NCBI RefSeq assembly: GCF_004794515.1
Contig: NZ_SSDF01000082.1
Coordinates: 1-64,000 of the forward strand
Source: Microbacterium sp. A20
Lineage (GTDB): Bacteria > Actinomycetota > Actinomycetes > Actinomycetales > Microbacteriaceae
Reading direction: 5' to 3'
Length of the DNA: 64,000 nt
This document shows, piece after piece, positions 56,068-63,541 of the stretch (position 1 is its first letter; each line of letters starts with the position of its first letter). The position numbers were made by a program, and so were the translations under genes. A model generated the notes under the pieces. That model worked only from the letters and a program-made list of their open reading frames with translations. It made no database searches and was not told where the DNA came from.

Positions 56068-57234
56068 TCAGGCGTTGGCGAGTTCGGCGGCCTTGTCGGC
56101 GCCCTCGTCCATGGTGGCGGCCAGGGTCACAAGCGGGTGCGCGTACTCGGCGAGGATCGCGCGACCCTCGTCGACGCGGTTGCCGTCCAGGCGCACGACG
56201 AGTGGCTTGGAGGCCGTGGCGCCCAGCGTCTCGAGGGCACCCTTGATGCCGTTGGCGACGGCGTCGCACGCCGTGATGCCGCCGAAGACGTTGACGAACA
56301 CGCTCTTGACCTGCGGGTCGCCGAGGATGACGTCGAGGCCGGCGGCCATGACCTCGGCCGAGGCGCCGCCGCCGATGTCGAGGAAGTTGGCCGGCTTGAC
56401 GCCGTTGTGGTTCTCGCCTGCGTAGGCGACCACGTCGAGCGTGGACATGACGAGCCCCGCGCCGTTGCCGATGATCCCGACCTCGCCGTCGAGCTTCACG
56501 TAGTTGAGGCCCGACTGCTTGGCCTTGGCCTCGAGCGGGTCTGCGGCGTCCTTGTCCTCGAGCGCCTCGTGCTCGGGGTGACGGATCTCGGAGGCGTTGT
56601 CGTCGAGCGTGACCTTGCCGTCGAGCGCGATGATGTCGCCCTCTTCGGTGCGCACCAGCGGGTTGACCTCGACCAGCGTCGCGTCCTCGCCCTTGTAGAC
56701 GTCGAAGAGCTTGACGAAGACGTCGGAGACCTTCTCGACGAGGTCTTCCGGGAAGTTCGCCGCGCGAGCGATCTCGACGGCCTTCTCCTTGTCGATGCCC
56801 GTGAGCGGGTTGACCTCGACGCGCGCGAGCGCCTCGGGGCGCTCCACCGCGAGCTCTTCGATCTCCATGCCGCCCTCGACCGAGCAGAGGCTCAGGTAGG
56901 AGCGGTTGGCGCGGTCGAGCAGCACGGAGAAGTAGAACTCCTCGGCGATGCGCGCACCCTGCGCGACCATGACTCGCTTGACGACGTGGCCCTTGATGTC
57001 GAGGCCGAGAATGGCCTTCGCTGCCTCGTACGCCTCGTCGGGGGTCTTGGCGACCTTGACGCCGCCCGCCTTTCCACGGCCGCCGGTCTTGACCTGAGCC
57101 TTGACGACGACCACTCCGCCGATCTTCTCGGCAGCCGCCCTCACCTCTTCAGGGGTGTCCGCGACGATGCCGGCGAGGACCGGCACTCCGTACTTTTCGA
57201 AAACGTCTCGTGCCTGGTACTCGTACAGATCCAC
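56068..57234 (-). CDS. sucC: Succinyl-CoA ligase, beta subunit
   Basis: A 388-residue ATP-grasp subunit. The start [19 protein letters not shown] is typical, with the nucleotide-binding [18 protein letters not shown], then [54 protein letters not shown] and [16 protein letters not shown]. It starts at GTG 57234 with AAGGAA upstream. It is first in the sucC-sucD operon, whose leader holds an 18-bp palindrome (57273-57290). Confidence 0.98.
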   Translation of the reverse strand: MDLYEYQARDVFEKYGVPVLAGIVADTPEEVRAAAEKIGGVVVVKAQVKTGGRGKAGGVKVAKTPDEAYEAAKAILGLDIKGHVVKRVMVAQGARIAEEFYFSVLLDRANRSYLSLCSVEGGMEIEELAVERPEALARVEVNPLTGIDKEKAVEIARAANFPEDLVEKVSDVFVKLFDVYKGEDATLVEVNPLVRTEEGDIIALDGKVTLDDNASEIRHPEHEALEDKDAADPLEAKAKQSGLNYVKLDGEVGIIGNGAGLVMSTLDVVAYAGENHNGVKPANFLDIGGGASAEVMAAGLDVILGDPQVKSVFVNVFGGITACDAVANGIKGALETLGATASKPLVVRLDGNRVDEGRAILAEYAHPLVTLAATMDEGADKAAELANA

Positions 57235-57272
57235 TGTGGTTCCTTCACTGGGCTGCTGTCTGGTAATTCTCT

Positions 57273-57306
57273 CGATGTCGAGACATCGACCAGTCCCCCA
57301 GCCTAC
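57273..57306 (-). promoter_or_regulatory. Putative sucCD promoter region with an 18-bp palindrome
   Basis: TCGATGTCGAGACATCGA (57273-57290) is a near-perfect dyad, two 8-bp arms around GA. On the minus strand it follows a -10-like TAGGCT (57301-57306) by 10 bp, so it would lie at the start of the transcript as an operator or RNA hairpin. No clear -35 is seen. Confidence 0.45.
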
Positions 57307-57348
57307 TACCTCGGCCTGGACGCTCCTGCGGCCACCGGGTCGCTCCGG

Positions 57349-57702
57349 TCAGCGCAGCGTCGGCACGCCCCAGCGCCTCGCCGGAAGTGCGACGAGACGG
57401 AGCTGGCGGGAGATCACGAACGGGGTGAAGACCAGGGCGGCACCGGTCGCGACGATCACGGGACGGATCACGACCACCGGCAGCGAGCCCCACAGCGCGA
57501 ACAGGATGGACGCGACCAGGACGGCGGCGAGCACGAGTTCGCATATGAGGAGTTGCCGGCGTGTGGAGGCACTGTCCTCCGCCAGCGTCGTCTCGCGACC
57601 GCGCACCGCGATGCGATCGGTCCACCGCGCACCGTCCCACCACCGCAGGGTGCCGCGGCGGCGTGTCTCGTACCATCCGGCCGCAATCCCGCGCTCACTC
57701 AC
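57349..57702 (-). CDS. DUF2510-domain membrane protein
   Basis: A 117-residue protein. Residues about 8-30 form the DUF2510 motif, GWYETRRRGTLRWWDGARWTDRI, a short Trp-rich module common in actinobacterial membrane proteins. Two hydrophobic helices follow (about 52-72 and 76-97). The C terminus is basic. It starts at GTG 57702, with CATACT 6 bp upstream as a possible leaderless -10. Function is unknown. It is divergent from the TetR gene at 57762. Confidence 0.85.
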   Translation of the reverse strand: MSERGIAAGWYETRRRGTLRWWDGARWTDRIAVRGRETTLAEDSASTRRQLLICELVLAAVLVASILFALWGSLPVVVIRPVIVATGAALVFTPFVISRQLRLVALPARRWGVPTLR

Positions 57703-57749
57703 GCTCTCAGTATGACGGTCTCGCCTCGGCGTCTCCGCCTGCCGAGGTC

Positions 57750-57755
57750 TAGGCT
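57750..57755 (+). promoter_or_regulatory. -10 box of a leaderless promoter for the TetR gene
   Basis: TAGGCT lies 6 bp before the ATG at 57762. Confidence 0.5.
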
Positions 57756-57761
57756 TTCGCC

Positions 57762-58421
57762 ATGCACGAATCCGCAGAACTGCGCACCGGCGTCGTGGCC
57801 GCAGCGCTCGAGCTCTTCAGCGCCCAGGGGTTCGACCAGACCTCGGTGGAGCAGATCGCCAAGGCCGCCGGCGTCTCGCGCTCGACCTTCTTCCGCCAGT
57901 TCGGCGGTAAGGAGGACGTGGTGTTCGCCGATCACGAGGTGCTCCTCGAGCAGCTCAGGGAGTTCCTCGACGAGGGGCACGACGACCCGTGGGGCGCGGT
58001 GTGCGCGGCATCCGAGTCGGTCTTCGCGCACTTCGCGCACGACCCGGAGCTCGCCCGGCGCCGCTACCAGATCGTGCGTGAGGTGCCCGTGCTGCGCGAA
58101 CGCGAGATCATCACGGTGTTCCGCTACGAGCGGTTGTTCGACGAGTACCTGCGCGGCGCGCTTCCCGGCGTCGACCCGCTGGATGCCGTGGGCTTCGCCG
58201 CGCTCGTGACCGCCGTGCACAACCACGTGCTGCGCCAGCTGCTGCGGGGACGCAAGAAGGTGCCGCTGGCCACGCTGCAGACGGCGCTGGCCGATGTGCG
58301 CCGTCGCTACGGTGTGGCGGGCGACGCCACCACCGCCCCGGACGACATGGTCGTCGCGGTGTTCCCGCGGTCCATGCCGATCGCCGAGGTGTCCCGCCGC
58401 CTGCAGTCGGAGCTCGACTAG
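57762..58421 (+). CDS. TetR-family transcriptional regulator of the adjacent acyl-CoA dehydrogenase
   Basis: A 219-residue TetR protein. Its N-terminal helix-turn-helix is TGVVAAALELFSAQGFDQTSVEQIAKAAGVSRSTFFRQFGGKEDVVFADH (about 9-58), the variant with FFRQF seen in many fatty-acid and MftR-like regulators. The C-terminal domain has ARRRYQIVREVPVLRERE. It is followed 63 bp downstream by an acyl-CoA dehydrogenase gene with a perfect palindrome in between, so it probably represses that gene in response to an acyl-CoA (inference). Confidence 0.9.
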   Translation: MHESAELRTGVVAAALELFSAQGFDQTSVEQIAKAAGVSRSTFFRQFGGKEDVVFADHEVLLEQLREFLDEGHDDPWGAVCAASESVFAHFAHDPELARRRYQIVREVPVLREREIITVFRYERLFDEYLRGALPGVDPLDAVGFAALVTAVHNHVLRQLLRGRKKVPLATLQTALADVRRRYGVAGDATTAPDDMVVAVFPRSMPIAEVSRRLQSELD

Positions 58422-58442
58422 CCACTCCCGGGTCGTGGAACC

Positions 58443-58465
58443 GAGTATCGAGAGGTACGATACTC
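58443..58465. promoter_or_regulatory. TetR-type operator before the acyl-CoA dehydrogenase gene
   Basis: GAGTATCG, 7-bp spacer, CGATACTC: perfect 8-bp arms. It overlaps a -10-like TACGAT (58456-58461) and ends 19 bp before the start codon. Confidence 0.7.
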
Positions 58466-58484
58466 AGGTCCACGAAGGAGCCCC

Positions 58485-59720
58485 ATGAGCGATGCAGCCA
58501 CCCCGTTCCCCGGCGAGCGGGTCTCGTCGTACGACATCACCGCGCGTCAGGACAGCGACTACTACGCCGTCTTCACCGACATCCCCGCCGCCGACCGCGA
58601 GGCGTGGGACCGCGCGAAGTCCTACGTCGACGAGGTCGCACCGCAGATGGCGGATGCCTGGGACCGCGCGGAGTACCCGCTGGATGCGGCTCGTCGGATG
58701 GGTGAGATGGACCTCGTCGTCGACGGTGTCCAGCACCCCGCGCTCACGAGCCTGTCGCCGTTGGCCGCCGGGCTCGTGAATATGGAGATCTCCCGCGGCG
58801 ACGGCTCGCTGGGCACGATCCTCGCCGTGCAGGGCGGGCTCGCCCTGCGCACGCTCGCCCTGTTCGGCTCACCCGTTCAGCAGGAGAAGTGGCTCACCGC
58901 TCTCGCCGACGGCTCGGTGCTCGGCTCCTTCGCGCTGACCGAGCCCGACCACGGCTCGGACTCCGTCTCCCTCGAGACCGTCGCCCGCCGCGACGGCGAC
59001 TCCTGGGTCATCCGCGGCGCGAAGAAGTGGATCGGAAACGGCGCGTCCGGGGGCATCACGTTCGTCTGGGCCCGCGTCGACGACGAGGGCGCCGACGAGC
59101 ACGGAGCGGTCCGCTGCTTCCTCGTCGAGCAGGACACCCCGGGCTACACCGGCAGCGTGATCCGCGGAAAGGCCTCGCTGCGCGCGATCCATCAGGCCCA
59201 CATCGTCCTCGACGACGTGCGGGTGCCGCTCGACGCCGTGCTGCCGGGGACGAAGAGCTTCAAAGACGCCTCGACCGTGCTCTATGCGACCCGCTCCGGT
59301 GTCGCCTGGTCGGCGCTCGGGCACGCGACCGCCTGCTACGAGGCCGCGCTCGCCTACGCGACCCAGCGGGTGCAGTTCGGCAAGCCGCTCGCGAAGTTCC
59401 AGATGGTGCAGGAGCGCCTCACCCACATGCTCGAAGACCTCACCGCCATGCAGCTGTACTGCCGGCGGATGGCCGACCTGGAGACCGCGGGCGAGCTGCG
59501 TCCGACCCAGGCGTCGCTCGCGAAGTTCCACAACACGCGGGCCGCGCGACGCATCGCCTCGACCGCCCGCGACCTGCTCGGCGGCAACGGCATCCTGCTC
59601 GAGAACGGCGTCATCCAGCACATGGCCGACATCGAGGCGATCCACACCTACGAGGGCACGGAGAGCGTGCAGGCGCTGCTTCTCGGGCGTGACATCACCG
59701 GGATGAGCGCGTTCGCCTGA
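58485..59720 (+). CDS. Acyl-CoA dehydrogenase family protein
   Basis: A 411-residue acyl-CoA dehydrogenase. GSFALTEPDHGSDSVSLETVARRDGDSWVIRGAKKWIGN (FAD and substrate loop) and the catalytic Glu in HTYEGTESVQ are present, in the glutaryl-CoA/isovaleryl-like branch. Unlike the enzyme at 31745, the position equivalent to Arg92 is not an arginine (GTILAVQGGLA), so a dicarboxylic acyl-CoA is unlikely. It is controlled by the TetR site upstream. GGAG lies 7 bp before the ATG. The specific acyl-CoA is unknown. Confidence 0.9.
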   Translation: MSDAATPFPGERVSSYDITARQDSDYYAVFTDIPAADREAWDRAKSYVDEVAPQMADAWDRAEYPLDAARRMGEMDLVVDGVQHPALTSLSPLAAGLVNMEISRGDGSLGTILAVQGGLALRTLALFGSPVQQEKWLTALADGSVLGSFALTEPDHGSDSVSLETVARRDGDSWVIRGAKKWIGNGASGGITFVWARVDDEGADEHGAVRCFLVEQDTPGYTGSVIRGKASLRAIHQAHIVLDDVRVPLDAVLPGTKSFKDASTVLYATRSGVAWSALGHATACYEAALAYATQRVQFGKPLAKFQMVQERLTHMLEDLTAMQLYCRRMADLETAGELRPTQASLAKFHNTRAARRIASTARDLLGGNGILLENGVIQHMADIEAIHTYEGTESVQALLLGRDITGMSAFA

Positions 59721-59738
59721 CCGAGGTCGGCCGGGGTA

Positions 59739-59754
59739 CGGTCTCGTCAGACCG
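59739..59754 (+). terminator. Short hairpin after the acyl-CoA dehydrogenase gene
   Basis: CGGTCT, loop CGTC, AGACCG, 18 bp after the stop. It is only 6 bp and has no T run, so it is a weak terminator at best. Confidence 0.35.
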
Positions 59755-59853
59755 GGCGCACCGCGGAGCCGACCGCGATCGCATCGGGGCCGGTCAGATC
59801 CGCGACACGGATCATCGGTCGCTCGACTCGACCGTGCGCGTCGGGGCTCACCG

Positions 59854-60342
59854 TCAGTCGCAGCCGCAGCCGCCGGACGGCGTCTTCACCATGAAGCACA
59901 CGTCGCACACGCCGTAGTCACGCTCTTCGACGGGCTTCGGCGCCTTCTCGGCGCGGGGCGCGGAGACGCGCGGCGTCGTCGTGCGCTTGGCCGCGCGCGG
60001 TGCGGTCAACGGGATGAACTCGCTCGGGTGGCTGACGTAGAAGTACGGCGCCCGCCCCTCGCTCGGCTGCAGGCGCAACGGCGCGGATCCGACGACGAGT
60101 CGCTCATCCTCGGTGAAGCCGTTCGTGTAGGTGCGACCGATGTGCAACGGGGCGCCCTCACCGCGTCGGATCGCCTCGATGTAGCGACCACGGTCGATGA
60201 ACGAGCTGATCCCGATCGCCTGGGTGATCTCCGCGATGAACGCGTGGTTCGACGGGTCGATGCGGTGCGCGCGCAGCGCTTCCTGGAGCGAACGGTATGG
60301 ACGGGAGGTGCCTGCGGGGGTCGGCCCCTGTACTTCTTTCAT
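59854..60342 (-). CDS. Conserved-type protein with a C-terminal CxxC / CxC motif, unknown function
   Basis: A 162-residue protein I cannot name. The N-terminal 100 residues look like a compact alpha/beta domain (YRSLQEALRAHRIDPSNHAF, RGRYIEAIRRGEGAPLHIGR). A basic, Pro/Ala-rich linker follows (about 115-140). The protein ends with CDVCFMVKTPSGGCGCD, four cysteines able to hold zinc or an Fe-S cluster. The start MKEVQG at 60342 is chosen because the upstream extension to 60441 would overlap the divergent gene's start; the ribosome site is weak. Convergent with the acyl-CoA dehydrogenase gene and divergent from the oxidoreductase gene. Confidence 0.7.
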   Translation of the reverse strand: MKEVQGPTPAGTSRPYRSLQEALRAHRIDPSNHAFIAEITQAIGISSFIDRGRYIEAIRRGEGAPLHIGRTYTNGFTEDERLVVGSAPLRLQPSEGRAPYFYVSHPSEFIPLTAPRAAKRTTTPRVSAPRAEKAPKPVEERDYGVCDVCFMVKTPSGGCGCD

Positions 60343-60406
60343 CAGTTCCAGGATCGCACGCCGCAACCCCCTCTTTCGACCACTCGACGCGTGCGAGACT
60401 GGCGGC

Positions 60407-61858
60407 ATGGCACGCGCGACGATCATCGGGTCCGGACCCAACGGCCTCGCCGCAGGGGTGGCGCTCGCACGCGCCGGCTACGAGGTGCGCGTTCTCGAGG
60501 CCGCCGACACGATCGGCGGCGGGCTGCGTACCCGGGAAGGCACGCTTCCCGGTTTCCGCCACGATGTGTGCTCCGCCGTGCATCCGGCGGCCGTCTCCTC
60601 GCCCTTCTTCCGCGCATTCCGGCTCGACGAGCGCATCGAGTGGATCCACCCGGACATCTCCTTCGCCCATCCGCTCGATGGCGGCGCTGCGGCCGTCGCC
60701 TGGCGTGACATCGATCGAACCGCTGCCGCCCTCGGAGTCGACCGCGACGCCTGGCTCACCCGCCTGCGCCCCCTCAGCACCCACATCGACGGGGTCACCG
60801 ACTTCACGGGCAACCAGCTTCTCCGCATCCCCGCCGAGCCCCTCACCGCGGTGCGCTACGCGATCCGGATGCTCGACCAGGGCACTCCCCTGGCCCGCAC
60901 CTCGTTCCGGACCGAGGAGGCCGCCGCCCTGATGTCGGGCGTCGTCGCGCACGCGAACTCCCCGCAGCCGACCCTCGCCGGTGCCGCAGCAGGGCTGCTC
61001 CTCGCCGCTCTCGCGCATGCGGGAGGCTGGCCCTACCCGCGCGGCGGTTCGCAGACCATCGCCGATGCACTGGTGGCCGACCTCGAAGCGCACGGCGGAA
61101 CGGTCGAGACCGGTGCCCGCGTGAACGACCTGCGCACCCTCGACGCCGGCGACCCCTCACGCGGAGACGTGCTCCTGCTGAACACCTCCCCCCGGCTCGC
61201 ACTCACCCACCCCGACGTGCCGACGGGCTATGCCAGGGCACTGCGCGGCTACCGCTACGGCGCCGCGGCCGCCAAGGTCGACTTCGCGCTCGACGGCCCC
61301 ATCCCGTGGTCGAACCCGGAGGTGCGGAACGCCGTGACCGTGCATCTCGGCGGCACCCGAGAGGAGGTATGGGCGAGCGAGAACACCGTGGCCGTGGGTC
61401 ATGTGAGCGAGAAGCCCTACGTGCTCGCGGTGCAACCCTCGGTCTTCGACCCGACGCGGGCCCCCGAGGGCAAAGCTGTCCTGTGGGCATACATCCATGT
61501 CCCGAACGGCTCCGACCTCGATCCCACCGAGCTCATCACGGCACAGGTCGAGCGCTTCGCGCCCGGCTTCCGGGACCTGATCCTGGCGCATCACGCGGTT
61601 CCCGCGTCGTCTCGGGAGGCCATCAACCCCGCGGAGATCGGCGGGGACATTTCCGGCGGCGTGTTCGACATGCGGCAGGCTCTCCGGCGTCCGGTGCTGT
61701 CCCCGACCCCCTGGCGCACCCCGATGCGCGGCGTGTACCTGGCGTCGGCGTCGACTCCACCGGGTCCCGCCGTGAACGGGATGGCCGGCTGGCACGCCGC
61801 CCGCACGGTGCTCCACGACGCCGGGACGCCGGCCGGGCTCGACGAGCTGTTCGGCTGA
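60407..61858 (+). CDS. Phytoene desaturase-like FAD-dependent oxidoreductase
   Basis: A 483-residue flavoprotein. The FAD-binding motif IIGSGPNGLAAGVALARAGYEVRVLEA at residues 5-31 has the GxGxxG pattern plus the acidic end. GGGLRTREGTLPGF and the C-terminal VYLASASTPPGPAVNGMAGWHAAR match the phytoene desaturase/NAD(P)-oxidoreductase family (COG1233). No carotenoid genes are nearby, so the substrate is unknown. The start follows GAGACT by 6 bp and no ribosome site is seen, so it may be leaderless. Confidence 0.88.
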   Translation: MARATIIGSGPNGLAAGVALARAGYEVRVLEAADTIGGGLRTREGTLPGFRHDVCSAVHPAAVSSPFFRAFRLDERIEWIHPDISFAHPLDGGAAAVAWRDIDRTAAALGVDRDAWLTRLRPLSTHIDGVTDFTGNQLLRIPAEPLTAVRYAIRMLDQGTPLARTSFRTEEAAALMSGVVAHANSPQPTLAGAAAGLLLAALAHAGGWPYPRGGSQTIADALVADLEAHGGTVETGARVNDLRTLDAGDPSRGDVLLLNTSPRLALTHPDVPTGYARALRGYRYGAAAAKVDFALDGPIPWSNPEVRNAVTVHLGGTREEVWASENTVAVGHVSEKPYVLAVQPSVFDPTRAPEGKAVLWAYIHVPNGSDLDPTELITAQVERFAPGFRDLILAHHAVPASSREAINPAEIGGDISGGVFDMRQALRRPVLSPTPWRTPMRGVYLASASTPPGPAVNGMAGWHAARTVLHDAGTPAGLDELFG

Positions 61859-61914
61859 TCCCGGTCGGCGACACCGGGGTACCGGAATCGAAAGTCCGCG
61901 GCCAGGATGGGACC

Positions 61915-62958
61915 ATGCGCTACGAGATCCCCGCGCCGATGCTCGCCAAGGCCGTGCCGGCGGTTCCCGACCCGGCGAAGACCCCGGGCGGACTCCTGTT
62001 CGAACCCAAGTGGGACGGCTTCCGCGGCCTCATCGCGTGGGACGGCGAGACCGTGGAGATCGGCTCCCGGGGCGCGAAGCCGCTCACGCGGTACTTCCCC
62101 GAGCTGGTCGAGGCGATCCCGGAACTGCTGCCGGGACCGTGCCTGCTCGACGGCGAGATCGTGGTCGCCACGGGACCGCTCGGCTCGCAGCGCCTGGACT
62201 GGGAGGCCCTGAGCCAGCGCATCCATCCGGCGGCCTCGCGCGTCGCGAAGCTCGCCGTGGAGACACCGGCGACGTTCATCGCCTTCGATCTGCTCGCCGA
62301 CGGCGACGAGGACCTGCTGACGCAGGCCTTCGAGACCCGTCGGGCCCGCCTCGAGACGCTCATGGAGGGCGTCGAGCACCCGCTGCACACCACCCGGACG
62401 ACCCGGGACCGTGAAGCGGCCGTCCGCTGGCTCGCCGAGTTCGAAGGGGCGGGACTCGACGGCGTCGTCGCCAAGCCCCTCGACCAACCGTATGCGCCGG
62501 GGAAACGGACGCTGTTCAAGATCAAGCACGCCCGCACGGCCGATGTCGTGGCGCTCGGCTACCGCATCCACAAGTCCGGCTCGGGCGTCGGGTCGCTCCT
62601 GGTCGGCCTGTACGGCGACGACGGAGTGCTGCGACAGGTCGGCGGGGTCGCCGCCTGGAGCGATGTCCGGCGTCAGCAGCTCGTCGACGAGCTCGCTCCC
62701 CTGATCGAGCGCGACGACAGCGGCGAAGCGGTCACCGCCGAGGGCGAGCGCTCCCGGTTCAGCGGCAGCAAGGACGTCTCGTTCGTGCGGCTGCGCCCCG
62801 AGCGCGTGCTCGAGGTGCGCTACGACCAGCTCGAAGGCGCGCGCTTCCGCCACACGGTGCAGTTCGAGCGCTGGCGCCCCGACCGCGACGCCCGCTCCTG
62901 CACCTACGACCAGCTCGACACGGTCGCGGGCTACGACCTCGCGGACGTGCTCCGCTGA
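61915..62958 (+). CDS. ATP-dependent DNA ligase (LigC-like)
   Basis: A 347-residue ligase. The adenylated lysine is Lys32 in EPKWDGFRGL (motif I). Motif III is TFIAFDLLADG, motif IV is AGLDGVVAKPLDQPY, and motif V is TLFKIKHARTADVVALG. A C-terminal OB-fold domain follows (about 230-347). Its size matches the LigC class that acts beside Ku and LigD in end joining or base-excision repair of actinobacteria. A LigD-type polymerase gene lies 0.6 kb away on the other strand, with a toxin-antitoxin pair between. Confidence 0.9.
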   Translation: MRYEIPAPMLAKAVPAVPDPAKTPGGLLFEPKWDGFRGLIAWDGETVEIGSRGAKPLTRYFPELVEAIPELLPGPCLLDGEIVVATGPLGSQRLDWEALSQRIHPAASRVAKLAVETPATFIAFDLLADGDEDLLTQAFETRRARLETLMEGVEHPLHTTRTTRDREAAVRWLAEFEGAGLDGVVAKPLDQPYAPGKRTLFKIKHARTADVVALGYRIHKSGSGVGSLLVGLYGDDGVLRQVGGVAAWSDVRRQQLVDELAPLIERDDSGEAVTAEGERSRFSGSKDVSFVRLRPERVLEVRYDQLEGARFRHTVQFERWRPDRDARSCTYDQLDTVAGYDLADVLR

Positions 62959-63004
62959 CGGGGTCGTCGGAGAAGCCCCCGACATATCTCGTGCCCTCCG
63001 TCGT

Positions 63005-63244
63005 TCACGGGAGCAGAGCGATCATCTGAGGCCTCGCCGGCATCGCGTGGATGACGAGTTCGTGACCGCTGTCGAACACGAGAACAACGGTTTCCAACAG
63101 ACGCCCTCGCGTATCGAATCCGAGTCGCAGCTGACGCGCAGGGCTGTCATCGTCCAGATCCTCTATCCACAGGGCCCAGGTTGCGGCCTGCACGATGTCG
63201 TCAGGCTCGACTCCGTGCTTGAGTGCGGCAGCATGGACTTTCAC
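63005..63244 (-). CDS. Putative toxin of a toxin-antitoxin pair
   Basis: A 79-residue protein whose pattern (MKVHAAALKHGVEPDDIVQA, then a beta-rich half, RLLETVVLVFDSGHELVIHAMPAR) resembles small RNase-type toxins of the BrnT/RelE-like fold. Its ATG overlaps the stop of a ribbon-helix-helix gene by 4 bp, the normal antitoxin-toxin order. I base the call on size, partner and layout; catalytic residues are not certain. GC is lower than in the neighbours. Confidence 0.65.
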   Translation of the reverse strand: MKVHAAALKHGVEPDDIVQAATWALWIEDLDDDSPARQLRLGFDTRGRLLETVVLVFDSGHELVIHAMPARPQMIALLP

Positions 63245-63504
63245 GCGGCTGCAGCCGACAACGCCTCGCGGATTACCTCAGATCGAGTTTTTCCTTCGCG
63301 TTCCGCGCGGGCGTCGAGCGCGGCAATCTCATCGAGAGTAAGCCGCAGCGCCACGACTTGTGAGGGCATCGCCCCACGTCCCGGCCGCCCGCGACCACGC
63401 TTCTTGAGAACGTCAGCGTCGTATCCGGCTTCCGCTTCTGCAGACCATTCAGCGATCTGCTCCTCGGTGACCGGACTGCCGTCGATGGTTTCGCGAGAGA
63501 TCAT
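63241..63504 (-). CDS. Ribbon-helix-helix (CopG-like) antitoxin
   Basis: An 87-residue protein with an acidic N-terminal half (TEEQIAEWSAEAEAGYDADV), a basic hinge (KKRGRGRPGRGAMPSQ) and a C-terminal ribbon-helix-helix: VVALRLTLDEIAALDARAEREGKTRSEVIREALS. Antitoxins of this sort bind their own promoter as dimers. The upstream 37 bp are AT-rich (TATTGTCATA on the plus strand), a likely promoter-operator. It is translationally coupled to the toxin gene. Confidence 0.78.
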   Translation of the reverse strand: MISRETIDGSPVTEEQIAEWSAEAEAGYDADVLKKRGRGRPGRGAMPSQVVALRLTLDEIAALDARAEREGKTRSEVIREALSAAAA

Positions 63505-63541
63505 AGAAATATTGTCATACGAAAATGCTCAGCCCGCAAGT
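63505..63541 (-). promoter_or_regulatory. AT-rich promoter/operator region of the toxin-antitoxin pair
   Basis: The gap between the LigD-type stop and the antitoxin start contains GAAATATTGTCATACGAAAA, strongly AT-rich against the surrounding GC. On the minus strand TATGAC or CAATAT could serve as -10 with a start at or near the ATG. Confidence 0.35.

Noticed and set aside
60343..60441. Upstream start for the Cys-motif protein
   Set aside because: The extension runs past the start of the divergent oxidoreductase gene and is Arg-rich; the internal ATG is more likely, though the ribosome site is weak.
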